Position numbers and translations under genes: made by a program. The notes below the pieces were generated by a model. The model was not told the DNA's origin and did not search any database. It saw nothing but the letters and a program-made list of their open reading frames with translations. A DNA stretch of 64,000 nucleotides from Massilia rhizosphaerae (lineage in GTDB: Bacteria > Pseudomonadota > Gammaproteobacteria > Burkholderiales > Burkholderiaceae_D): NCBI RefSeq assembly GCF_016093545.1, contig NZ_JADKYX010000020.1, positions 1 to 64,000 of the forward strand, read 5' to 3'. Within the stretch, counting starts at the first letter, position 1, and each line of letters starts with the position of its first letter. Shown piece after piece: positions 44,896 to 53,100 of this stretch.

Positions 44896-45515
44896 ATTTG
44901 TCGGAGGACCGACGTTGTGGGACAGGACCGCGTACGAGTGTTTTACTCCAAAATACAATGTCTGATGTGATGGTTTCCATTTTACGTCTCGTCCCCTCAT
45001 CCGACGTATCCTTCCCTCGCGCAGGAACGTTTCCGCAGTGGAGCGATTCATCTCCCAGAATTGTATCTACTGATAATGCCGATCCAGTTTGGGCAATCCC
45101 CGAATCAGTCGAGTTCGAATGGAAAGAATGGCCGCGCGCCTTCCCCAGGGAACCAAAGAATGACCGCGAACTCGAGAGCATACGATCGTACGTCGACGAA
45201 GTTCGCAGCAAAGTGCAACGCAAACGCGCGCAGCTCATGGTACGCGCGCGCATTCCGCACGAAGTCATCGCCGAGGCTTCACAGGCGGAGCAGGCGGCCG
45301 AGTTTGGGCAATCGACCTCGAAAAAAAGCATGAAGCTCTTCTTCATCTTCATGCGAGACGGCTTACGGTTCCGCTGGGAGCAATGGCACGGTCAGTGTAT
45401 TGCAAAGTATGGCGGCGATAAAATCGAATTGCCGCGCAATCAGATACTGTCTGGGGATTGGGTTTGCGGTGAGCCAGAGCCTCAGCCTTGTGGTTGCCGA
45501 AGCAAAGAGAAATAA
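44754..45515 (+). CDS. DUF2931-like protein, start uncertain (possible frameshift)
   Basis: The frame is open from 44709. No good start exists: a TTG at 44754 or an ATG at 44958 (185 residues) are the candidates, neither with a clear ribosome site. The C-terminal part mirrors the candidate immunity lipoprotein: ARIPHEVIAEASQ against NRIPEEVFKYVA, then MKLFFIFMRDGLRFRWEQW against VIVLRFRIKDDGVLLAWDV. The overlap of 142 bases with the exported gene upstream and the natural look of this frame from 44757 suggest one gene broken by a frameshift. Probably a second, orphan immunity-like gene. Confidence 0.5.
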   Translation: MYEYLKASWGDPEEEAHECESIYISLSNGNAKPDQWWRDRSCADVPLNLSEDRRCGTGPRTSVLLQNTMSDVMVSILRLVPSSDVSFPRAGTFPQWSDSSPRIVSTDNADPVWAIPESVEFEWKEWPRAFPREPKNDRELESIRSYVDEVRSKVQRKRAQLMVRARIPHEVIAEASQAEQAAEFGQSTSKKSMKLFFIFMRDGLRFRWEQWHGQCIAKYGGDKIELPRNQILSGDWVCGEPEPQPCGCRSKEK

Positions 45516-45560
45516 CGGCCTCGGCGATAACGCCGACATGACCATACAGCGAGGATAACG

Positions 45561-46310
45561 ATGAACACAAAACTCAAAAAGCTAATATTCTTAGCCGCAG
45601 TCATGTCCATTTTCTCCCCCTATCTCATCGGGCGCGTACACGCGGAGAAGGAGCCACAAGCCGACTACGAACTGCGTCGCACGGAGACGGTAGTTCAGAC
45701 AGGGCTGACGAACTACCCTGCCCCCAAGGCTGACGGGAGTACAATAGATGAAACACCTCTACGCGGAAATAAGCGCACTGCCGACAAGTCCGCTCACCAT
45801 TGCGCTGGCTGCTGGAACGGTCGCTTTAAATTTGTAACTGGGCAGGATGAACATGGACGTTATGAGGAAGTAATCGATATAACGTGTGATACGGATTCGA
45901 ATTGCACAGCACAAAAATCGCTGCAGCTCAAAGGAAAAGAAATCCTCGAGCCGCCCATTTTTGACGGAAGCAACCCGACCCCGATTCCGAACCGTCTTCC
46001 ATTCAATCTCGATAAGATGGTCTCAACGAGGTTCCGGCGAAGCGTTCTCGACCTGGCAAATGTAACCGATTTTCCGCGCGCAGCTCCATATTTCGAGCCG
46101 GGAGTATATCGGCAAATAGGGACGCCGAACCATGTCGTGGAATGCCGTGCAAACATACTATTAATGATATGCAAACTTGATGCACCATTAGTCCGCGACG
46201 ATTATGGGCTCCTTACCGCATGGATCATTCTTTTCCCTGACATGTCGTCTGGGCCTGGGTGCCCAGGATTTGGATGTCCACATGCGCTCACGAGATTTGA
46301 GCATGAATAG
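45561..46310 (+). CDS. Exported cysteine-rich protein of unknown function
   Basis: 249 residues with a clear signal (KKLIFLAAVMSIFSPYLIGRVHA) and a GAGGA ribosome site. Cysteine pairs HHCAGCW, CDTDSNC, VVECRANILLMIC and GPGCPGFGC suggest a disulfide-bonded periplasmic protein. Low G+C like its left neighbours. It closes the AT-rich island behind the RHS gene. I do not recognise a family; an orphan immunity protein or toxin-associated protein is possible. Confidence 0.6.
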   Translation: MNTKLKKLIFLAAVMSIFSPYLIGRVHAEKEPQADYELRRTETVVQTGLTNYPAPKADGSTIDETPLRGNKRTADKSAHHCAGCWNGRFKFVTGQDEHGRYEEVIDITCDTDSNCTAQKSLQLKGKEILEPPIFDGSNPTPIPNRLPFNLDKMVSTRFRRSVLDLANVTDFPRAAPYFEPGVYRQIGTPNHVVECRANILLMICKLDAPLVRDDYGLLTAWIILFPDMSSGPGCPGFGCPHALTRFEHE

Positions 46311-46384
46311 CTGTCGAATCCCGCTGATTGCACCTCGTTATACACAACCCGACAGCACGCCCATTTCGCGTAGCAGTGGGCGAT

Positions 46385-46921
46385 TCAGCCGATCATCGCC
46401 TGCAACGCCCCGACATCATCCGGATCGCACTTCAGCCGTTCCGCCGCCGCCCGGATCTTGCGGTAATAAATACCGTTGCGCACGCCCCGGTAATCCATAT
46501 AGGCCTCCGCAACCGGATCGGGCCGCTTCTCGCGCCGGGCCTTGTCGATCAGGGCCTGCAGATAACGCGTGCCCATCTGGATGTTCGTAGCTTCGTCGAT
46601 GAACGCCGGGCTGGCATGGAAGGCATCCGCTTCCGCATACAACGCCGGCTCGGCGCAGCGCTGGGACGGCGGCTTGCACAGGTTGTCGAGCCGGAACAGC
46701 TCGCGGGTGGCGACTTTCAGCAACTGCATCAGGCCGCGCGCGCTGCTGCCTTCCGGCTGCGCGCATTGGTCGAAGCGCGACTCCATGTAGATCTGGCAAA
46801 CGATGAGCTCGTCCGGCAGGCACGAGCGGTTGTTCGCATGCACGAGCGCGCGGATCTCGCGCAGGCGCGCGACCGGGGTGGAGCACGTCGATTGGATAGT
46901 CGGGGCGGTCATGGCAACCAT
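46385..46921 (-). CDS. Lytic transglycosylase-like (SLT domain) protein
   Basis: 178 residues; the start is 46921 or the ATG at 46912, neither with a clear ribosome site. The SLT signature is present: VCQIYMESRFDQCAQPEGSSARGLMQLL, with catalytic Glu in YMESRFD and the GLMQ motif, then IQMGTRYLQAL and the late AYMDYRG. No signal peptide is visible, so export is unclear. Such small transglycosylases open peptidoglycan for envelope-spanning machines. It lies beside the RHS/Tad island but on the other strand. Confidence 0.75.
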   Translation of the reverse strand: MVAMTAPTIQSTCSTPVARLREIRALVHANNRSCLPDELIVCQIYMESRFDQCAQPEGSSARGLMQLLKVATRELFRLDNLCKPPSQRCAEPALYAEADAFHASPAFIDEATNIQMGTRYLQALIDKARREKRPDPVAEAYMDYRGVRNGIYYRKIRAAAERLKCDPDDVGALQAMIG

Positions 46922-47062
46922 CGTGCTACCCGGATCGCATGGCGGGTTTGTGCCCGCTCATGCCGCGCGACGGGATTGTCGGACCTCAAGCGTCCCTCGG
47001 CCCGGTCCTCGATAATTTCCGGATGGAATAGTTCTTTCCCGCAACCAAGGAATCCCAACGTC

Positions 47063-48064
47063 ATGGCCCTCGACCTATCCGATACCCTCGTAGTCGGCAT
47101 CTCCGCCACCGCCCTGTTCGACCTGGCCGAAGCCGACGCCGTCTACAAAGCCCGCTACGCCAAGAATCCGCAAAATGCGCTGGAAGACTACCGCGCCTAC
47201 ATGCTCGAGCGCGAGAGCGAACCGCTGCGCGACGGCACCGGCATGGCCCTCGTACGCGCCCTGCTCGGCCTGAACCGCTACGCCCCGTCCGAGACGAAGC
47301 CGCTCGTCGAAGTCGTCGTCATGTCGCGCAACAGCCCGGAGACCGGCGTGCGCGTCTTCAACAACATCCGGTCGCGCGGACTGCCGATCGCGCGCCACGC
47401 GTTCACGGGCGGGCAGTCCGTCGTCGATTACCTGGACGCGTTCTCCGTCGATCTGTTCCTGACGACCAACGTCGAAGACGGCCAGCGCGTGATCGACGCG
47501 CAAGCCTGCGCTGCCGCGATCCTGAAGCCGCCGCCGCACGCGGGCGAGGCGCCGCCCGAGGACCAGGTCCGCATCGCCTTCGACGGCGACGCCGTGCTGT
47601 TCGACGAATCCAGTGAGCTCGTGTACAAGACCGAGGGGCTGGACCGCTTCAACACGATCGAGGACGAGAAGCAGAACGAACCGATGAAGGACGGACCCTA
47701 CGCGATCCTGCTGCGCAAGCTGGCGCGCCTGCAGGAAAGGCTGCCGTTCGGGGCGGACGTGTCGCCCGTGCGCATCGCCATCGTCACGGCGCGCAGCGCG
47801 CCGGCCGAGATGCGGGTCATTAATACCCTGCGCCACTGGGGCGTGTACGTGAACGAGATCTTCTTCCTCGGCGGCGTGCCGAAGGCGAAGGTCGTCAAGG
47901 CGTTCCGCGCGCACCTGTTCTTCGACGACCAGGACCTGCACCTCGATCCGGCCGCGCGCCACGGCCGCGTGCCCTATCGCTCGGATTCTCCGCTGTTCAC
48001 GCCGCTGCCGCTGGACTTGCCGGCCGATCCGCCGCTGCTCGTCGAAAAAGTCGAAGCGGGCTGA
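47063..48064 (+). CDS. Cytosolic 5'-nucleotidase (NT5C1-type family)
   Basis: 333 residues from the ATG at 47063 with an AAGGAA ribosome site. It matches the bacterial relatives of cytosolic 5'-nucleotidase I: LVVGISATALFDLAEAD, VEVVVMSRNSPETGVRVFN, HAFTGGQSVVDYLDAF, VRIAFDGDAVLFDE, IAIVTARSAPAEMRVINTLRHWGV and the closing AHLFFDDQ. It should dephosphorylate nucleoside monophosphates in the cytoplasm. The last 91 bases overlap the 3' end of pbpC on the opposite strand. Confidence 0.88.
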   Translation: MALDLSDTLVVGISATALFDLAEADAVYKARYAKNPQNALEDYRAYMLERESEPLRDGTGMALVRALLGLNRYAPSETKPLVEVVVMSRNSPETGVRVFNNIRSRGLPIARHAFTGGQSVVDYLDAFSVDLFLTTNVEDGQRVIDAQACAAAILKPPPHAGEAPPEDQVRIAFDGDAVLFDESSELVYKTEGLDRFNTIEDEKQNEPMKDGPYAILLRKLARLQERLPFGADVSPVRIAIVTARSAPAEMRVINTLRHWGVYVNEIFFLGGVPKAKVVKAFRAHLFFDDQDLHLDPAARHGRVPYRSDSPLFTPLPLDLPADPPLLVEKVEAG

Positions 48065-50181
48065 CCGGACGCCTCCGCGCCGCGCACCTCGAACCGGGCG
48101 GCGGCGACCGCCCGGCCATCGTCTCCCACCAGTTCCAGTTCGTGCTTGCCCTGCCGCGGCGCCCACGTCGCGGCCTGGTCGGCCGGGCCCGCGTCCGCGC
48201 CATCCAGCTGCCAGTGCAGGCCCGCGCCGCCGTAGGCGCGCAGGCTCACGCGCTGCAGCGGCGGCGGGATGTCCGGGTCAAGCGCGATGACGCTGTCCGC
48301 GGCCGGATAGACGATCCGCGGCACGCGCCGGGACGGCGGCAGCATGGCGACGACGGCCGTCTCCGTGCCGCGCACGAACCACTCGCTGCGCTCCGGCTCG
48401 ACGGCCGGCTCGAACCACACCGTCTGGCGCACGAGGCCAGGCGGCGGCGCCGGCGCACGGCTCGGGCGGTCGCGGTGCAGGTAATCCATCACGTCGCGCC
48501 ACACGGGCGCCGCGCCGGATACGCCGGACACGTCCCACATCGAACCGCCATCGAAATTCCCGACCCACACGCCGACCGTGTAGCGGTCCGAGAAGCCCAC
48601 GCACCAGTTGTCGCGCATGTCCTTGCTGGTGCCCGTCTTGACGGCGCTCCAGAAGCCCGTCGCCAGCTCGTTGGTGAGGCCGAACGTCGTGCTGCGGGCG
48701 GCGCGGTCGGACAGGATGTCGGCGACGATGAAGGTGGCGCGCGCATCCAGCACGCGCCGCTTGGGGGCGCGCGCGCGCGGCACGAACGTCACGCCGTCCT
48801 GCAGGCCGCCGTTGGCCAGGGTGCGATAGGCGCCCGTCAGTTCCAGCAGGCTGACGTCGCCGGAGCCGAGCGCCAGCGACCAGCCGTAGAATTCGGGCGC
48901 TTCCGTGAGGCTCGTGATGCCCAGCAGGCGCAGGCGCTCGTGGAAGCGTTCCAGGCCCGCCAGCATCAGCGTGCGCACGGCGGGCACGTTCAACGAACCG
49001 GCGAGACTCGTGCGCACGCTGGCCGCATCGCGGTACTGGTGATCGTAGTTCTGCGGCACGTACAGGCCGCCGACGGTCGGGATGGTCACGGGCGTGTCGT
49101 CCAGCAGCGACGCGGCCGTCAACTGGCCCCGCTCCAGCGCCAGCTCGTACAGGAAGGGCTTGAGCGTGGACCCGGCCTGGCGCAGCGCCGTGACGCCGTC
49201 GACTTCGCCCTCGCCATCGTTGGCGACGTAGGCCAGCACCTCGCCGCTGGCATTGTCGATGACGATCACGGCCCCGTCGCCCACATTGCGGCCAGCCAGT
49301 TCGGCCAGGTGCCGGTGCAGCGCGGCGGCGGCGTAGCGCTGCAGGCCGGCGTCGAGCGTGCTGCGCACGACCGTCCCCGGCCCGGCACCGAGCCGGCGTA
49401 CGAACTGCGGCGTGATGCCCGTCGCGGCGGACACCGGCGCCGATGCCGGCGGCGCCGCGCGCGAAAACGCGGCGTCGACTTCCCACTCGATGGCCCCGCA
49501 ATCCGCATGCGGATCGAGCTCGCGCGCCAGCAGGCAGGCGCGATGCGCGACGGTGCGCGCCGGCGCCGTCGGCGCGCGCAACAGGCTGGCGAGGATCGCG
49601 GCCTCGCCAGCGTCCAGCCCGGACGGCGCCTTGCCGAACAATCCGTACGCGGCCGCGCCGACGCCCTGCAGCTCGCCGCGATAGCTGGCCAGGTTCAGGT
49701 ACGCTTCGAGGATCTGGCGCTTGTTCCAGCCCGCTTCCAGCTCGCGCGCCGCCAACGCCTGGTCCCATTTACTCTCCCAGGTGCGTCCCTTCGAGCGGGG
49801 CGCCAGTTTCGGATCGAGCATGCCCGCCAGCTGCATCGTGATCGTGGAGGCGCCGCGCGTGCGCGTGCCCGCCTGGCCGAACAGGTTGTCCCACGCGGCC
49901 TTGCCGATGGCCTGGAGGTCGATGCCGCCATGTTCCATGAAGCGCTGGTCCTCGGCCTGCAGCACGGCTCGGCCCAGCGTGGGCGAGATGTCGTCCAGCG
50001 CGACCCAGGGCAGGCGCCGTCCCGTCATGTCCACGCGCACCGCGGCGATCGTCGCGCCGTGCCGGTCCAGCAGGGTCGTGTCGGACGATCGCCAGGCCGC
50101 CCTCACCTGCTGCGGCGTCGGCACCGCGGCGAACGCCGGCGCCGCGGCCAGCAGCAGGATCCACACCAGGCGCGCTTTCAT
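47974..50181 (-). CDS. pbpC: Penicillin-binding protein 1C
   Basis: 735 residues. Signal/anchor MKARLVWILLLAAAPAFAA. Glycosyltransferase domain (about 45-215) with AEDQRFMEHGGID and RGASTITMQLAGML; transpeptidase (about 275-560) with AGSTLKPF (SxxK), SGSLNVPAVR (SxN) and KTGTS; then the C-terminal BiPBP_C domain (about 620-700). A Ser/Gly-rich tail of about 30 residues is encoded where the gene overlaps the 5'-nucleotidase. The start overlaps the stop of the alpha-2-macroglobulin gene (ATGA), the pairing seen in many proteobacteria. Confidence 0.95.
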   Translation of the reverse strand: MKARLVWILLLAAAPAFAAVPTPQQVRAAWRSSDTTLLDRHGATIAAVRVDMTGRRLPWVALDDISPTLGRAVLQAEDQRFMEHGGIDLQAIGKAAWDNLFGQAGTRTRGASTITMQLAGMLDPKLAPRSKGRTWESKWDQALAARELEAGWNKRQILEAYLNLASYRGELQGVGAAAYGLFGKAPSGLDAGEAAILASLLRAPTAPARTVAHRACLLARELDPHADCGAIEWEVDAAFSRAAPPASAPVSAATGITPQFVRRLGAGPGTVVRSTLDAGLQRYAAAALHRHLAELAGRNVGDGAVIVIDNASGEVLAYVANDGEGEVDGVTALRQAGSTLKPFLYELALERGQLTAASLLDDTPVTIPTVGGLYVPQNYDHQYRDAASVRTSLAGSLNVPAVRTLMLAGLERFHERLRLLGITSLTEAPEFYGWSLALGSGDVSLLELTGAYRTLANGGLQDGVTFVPRARAPKRRVLDARATFIVADILSDRAARSTTFGLTNELATGFWSAVKTGTSKDMRDNWCVGFSDRYTVGVWVGNFDGGSMWDVSGVSGAAPVWRDVMDYLHRDRPSRAPAPPPGLVRQTVWFEPAVEPERSEWFVRGTETAVVAMLPPSRRVPRIVYPAADSVIALDPDIPPPLQRVSLRAYGGAGLHWQLDGADAGPADQAATWAPRQGKHELELVGDDGRAVAAARFEVRGAEASGQPASTFSTSSGGSAGKSSGSGVNSGESER

Positions 50182-53100
50182 CACTGCACCGTCACGCCCG
50201 CATTCGGCAGCTCGCCGAACATCTCCGGCGCGTACATCGCTTCCACGCGCGTGGGCGGCAACGCGAAGCGGCCCTCGTTGTTCAGGCGGACCGTGTACTC
50301 GACGGTGAAGCGGCCCTTGGGCAGCCACTCGTAGTAGGCGCGATAGCCCGCATGCGTGCGTTCCTCGAACGCGGGCCACGCCCAACCGGTGCGGCGCTCG
50401 CCCGCCGTCGCGATTTGGGAATCGCGTCCGAGGCCGGAACCGAGCACGGTGGCGCCGGCCGGGATCGGATCGTCGACGACGACCCACGTCATGTCCGACT
50501 GCGCATCGATGTCGAGGTGGACGCGGTAGATGTCGCCGCGCGACCACGCGCCCTTGACCTTCTGCTCCACCGGCGTGACCGTGCGCGCGATGCGGTAGCC
50601 GGACGACAGCGGCGCCTTCAGGGGTACGGCGGCCAGGCTCTGGACCGTCGCCCACGGCTTGCCGCCGCCGAGCTGGCGCAAGGTCAGGCTGCCGCGGCCC
50701 TGCGGCCAGCCCTGCAGCACGCTCACGGGTTGGTCGGCCGGGATCGGGCCCGTCCAGCTGACCGCTTGCGCGCCGGCGCCGGCGCCGCGCACCACGAGGC
50801 TCGCATTGCCCGTCACGGGTTCGTGTTCGTAGGTTTCCGAGAAGCGCTTCAGCGCGACGACGCCCCAGGCGTTCGCCGTCGTCGTGTCCCAGTGACCGCG
50901 CAGCTGGCGGCCCAGCGTGCCGCGCGCGAGGCGGCCCGCGTCGACCTTCCACGCCGGATCGTCCAGCGTCGCCAGCAGCAGGCGGTTGGCGTTGGCGTCG
51001 GCGGACGACATCAGCCACCACCACCCGTCCGTGCGCTCCGTCGAAAAGCCCAGCGTCGTGCCCTGCAGGTTCAGGCGCGCGCGCAGGATCTGGCCGGCCT
51101 GGGCCAGGCGCGCGTCGCGCTGCGGCAGCGCCGGCGTGCGTTTCAGGATGAGATACCAGTCGATGACGGCGGACGTCGGCCACAGGTTCGGCTGGATGTC
51201 GATCGAATCCAGCATGGCCGGCTGCACCTCCACGCCGTGCGACAGGGCTTCCAGCGCGGCCAGCTTGCGCACGGCCAGCTCGCCCGTCGCGCGGCCGCTG
51301 CCGCGCACGATCTTCCCTTCCACGAACGCCGCGAGCCCCGCTTCCATGCGGCCGCGCAGCTCGTCGGGAATCGGATAGTCCGCCTCGCTCGTCACGGACA
51401 GCACGTAGGATGTGAGCACGTCGCTGCCCTGCTCCATCGGCGCAAAATACTTGACGAGGCCATCGCCGTCGAGGTGCGCCGGGAGGGTCGCGACGACCTT
51501 GTCCCACATGGCGCGGTCTTGCAGCGCCACGGCGCGCGACGTGCGCTGTTCGAAGCAGGAGTACGGATACGCCGCCATGTAGTCGCGCACGCCCGGCAGG
51601 TCTTCGCCCAGGCGCGCCTGCAGGGTCGTGCGGATGCCGCCGCGGCCCGGCAGGGCGTCCGCCGGCCGCTCCACGGGGATCGTCTGCGTGCCGTCGATTT
51701 GCACGAGCGTCGCCTGCAGGGTGCGCACGGGCACGGCCGGGCTGACCTGCTGCGCCGCGCGCATGCGGTCGCCCGCGCCGCCGCCGGCCGCGGTCACGTC
51801 CCACCGCAGCGCCGTCACGCCGGCCGGCACCGCGTAGTCCCAGCCGGCTTCGCGCGATTCGCCCGGCGCCAGCGCGACGTCCAGGTGCGGCAGCGGCTGG
51901 GGCTTGCCGCGATCGGCCGTCACGGCGGCGTCGAGCCGCACGGCGATCTGCCGGTCGCTCGCATTCCGCACCGTGAAGCCGGCGCGCAGGCGGTCGCCTT
52001 CGCGCACCTGCGGCGGCAGGCCGGAGACAAGCATCAGGTCCTGCGACGTGCGGATGTTCGTGCCGCCCGTGCCGAACAGGCCCACGCCGCTGCTGGCGAC
52101 GGCGACGACGCGGAACGTCGTCAGCGAATCGTTCAGCGGCACGGCCACGCGCGCTTCGCCGTTCGCGTCGAGCACCACCTTGCCCTGCCACAGCAGCAGC
52201 GTCTCGAACAGTTCGCGGCCGACGCTGCGCCCGCCGCCGCCGCCCTGCGGGAACGCCTTGCGGCCGAAGTGGCGCTTGCCGACCACCTGCATCTGCGGCG
52301 TCGCCGTCTCCACCTGCAGGCTGCGCTCCCGCATCATCGTCTCGAGCAGGTCCCAGCTCGTGTTGGGCATCAGCGCCAGCAGGCCGGCGTCGACGGCGGC
52401 CACCGCCACTTCCGTGCCCGCGGCGGGCACCTTGCCGTCCGGCGCGCGCACGCGGATGGTGACCTGGGCGCGTTCGCGCACCTTGTACACGGGCTTGTCG
52501 GCCGCCACGTCGACCTTCAGTTCGTGGCCTTGCCAGCCGACGCGGATCGGCGCGATCCCGAGCTTGTAGGCGGGCTTGCCCAGGTCCACCAGCGCCGTCG
52601 GCTGCACGCCCGCCACGCGGCCGCGCACGACGAGGGCCGACACGAACACGTTCGGCGCATAGCTCGGCTTCACGGGTATCGCAATCGTCTGGTCGCGGCC
52701 GGACAAGTGCCGGACGTACGTGTCGAGGATGCCTTCGCGCTCGACGGTCACGAGCACGGTCGCGCTGCGGAACGGGCTGCGCACCTGGAAGCGCGCCTGC
52801 TCGCCCGGCTCGTAGCGCTTCTGCGCCGGCAGCAGGTCGATGCGGTCGTGGTCCGCGGTCGCGAACCACTGTTCATCAATGCCCACGACATAGATTTCGC
52901 GATACGTGGCCGCCACGCGCTGCTGCGGATCGGCGGCGCGCGCGCGCAGGATCAAGTCGCCGTCGGTCGGCGCGCGCACGTCGCACAGCAGAAGGCCGCG
53001 CGCGTCCGTCGTGCCGCTGCACGCCTCGCCCACGCGCTTGATCTCGGCGCTGTGCTCGTACGCATAGAAGCCGCCGACGAGGCGGCGCCGGTGCGAATAC

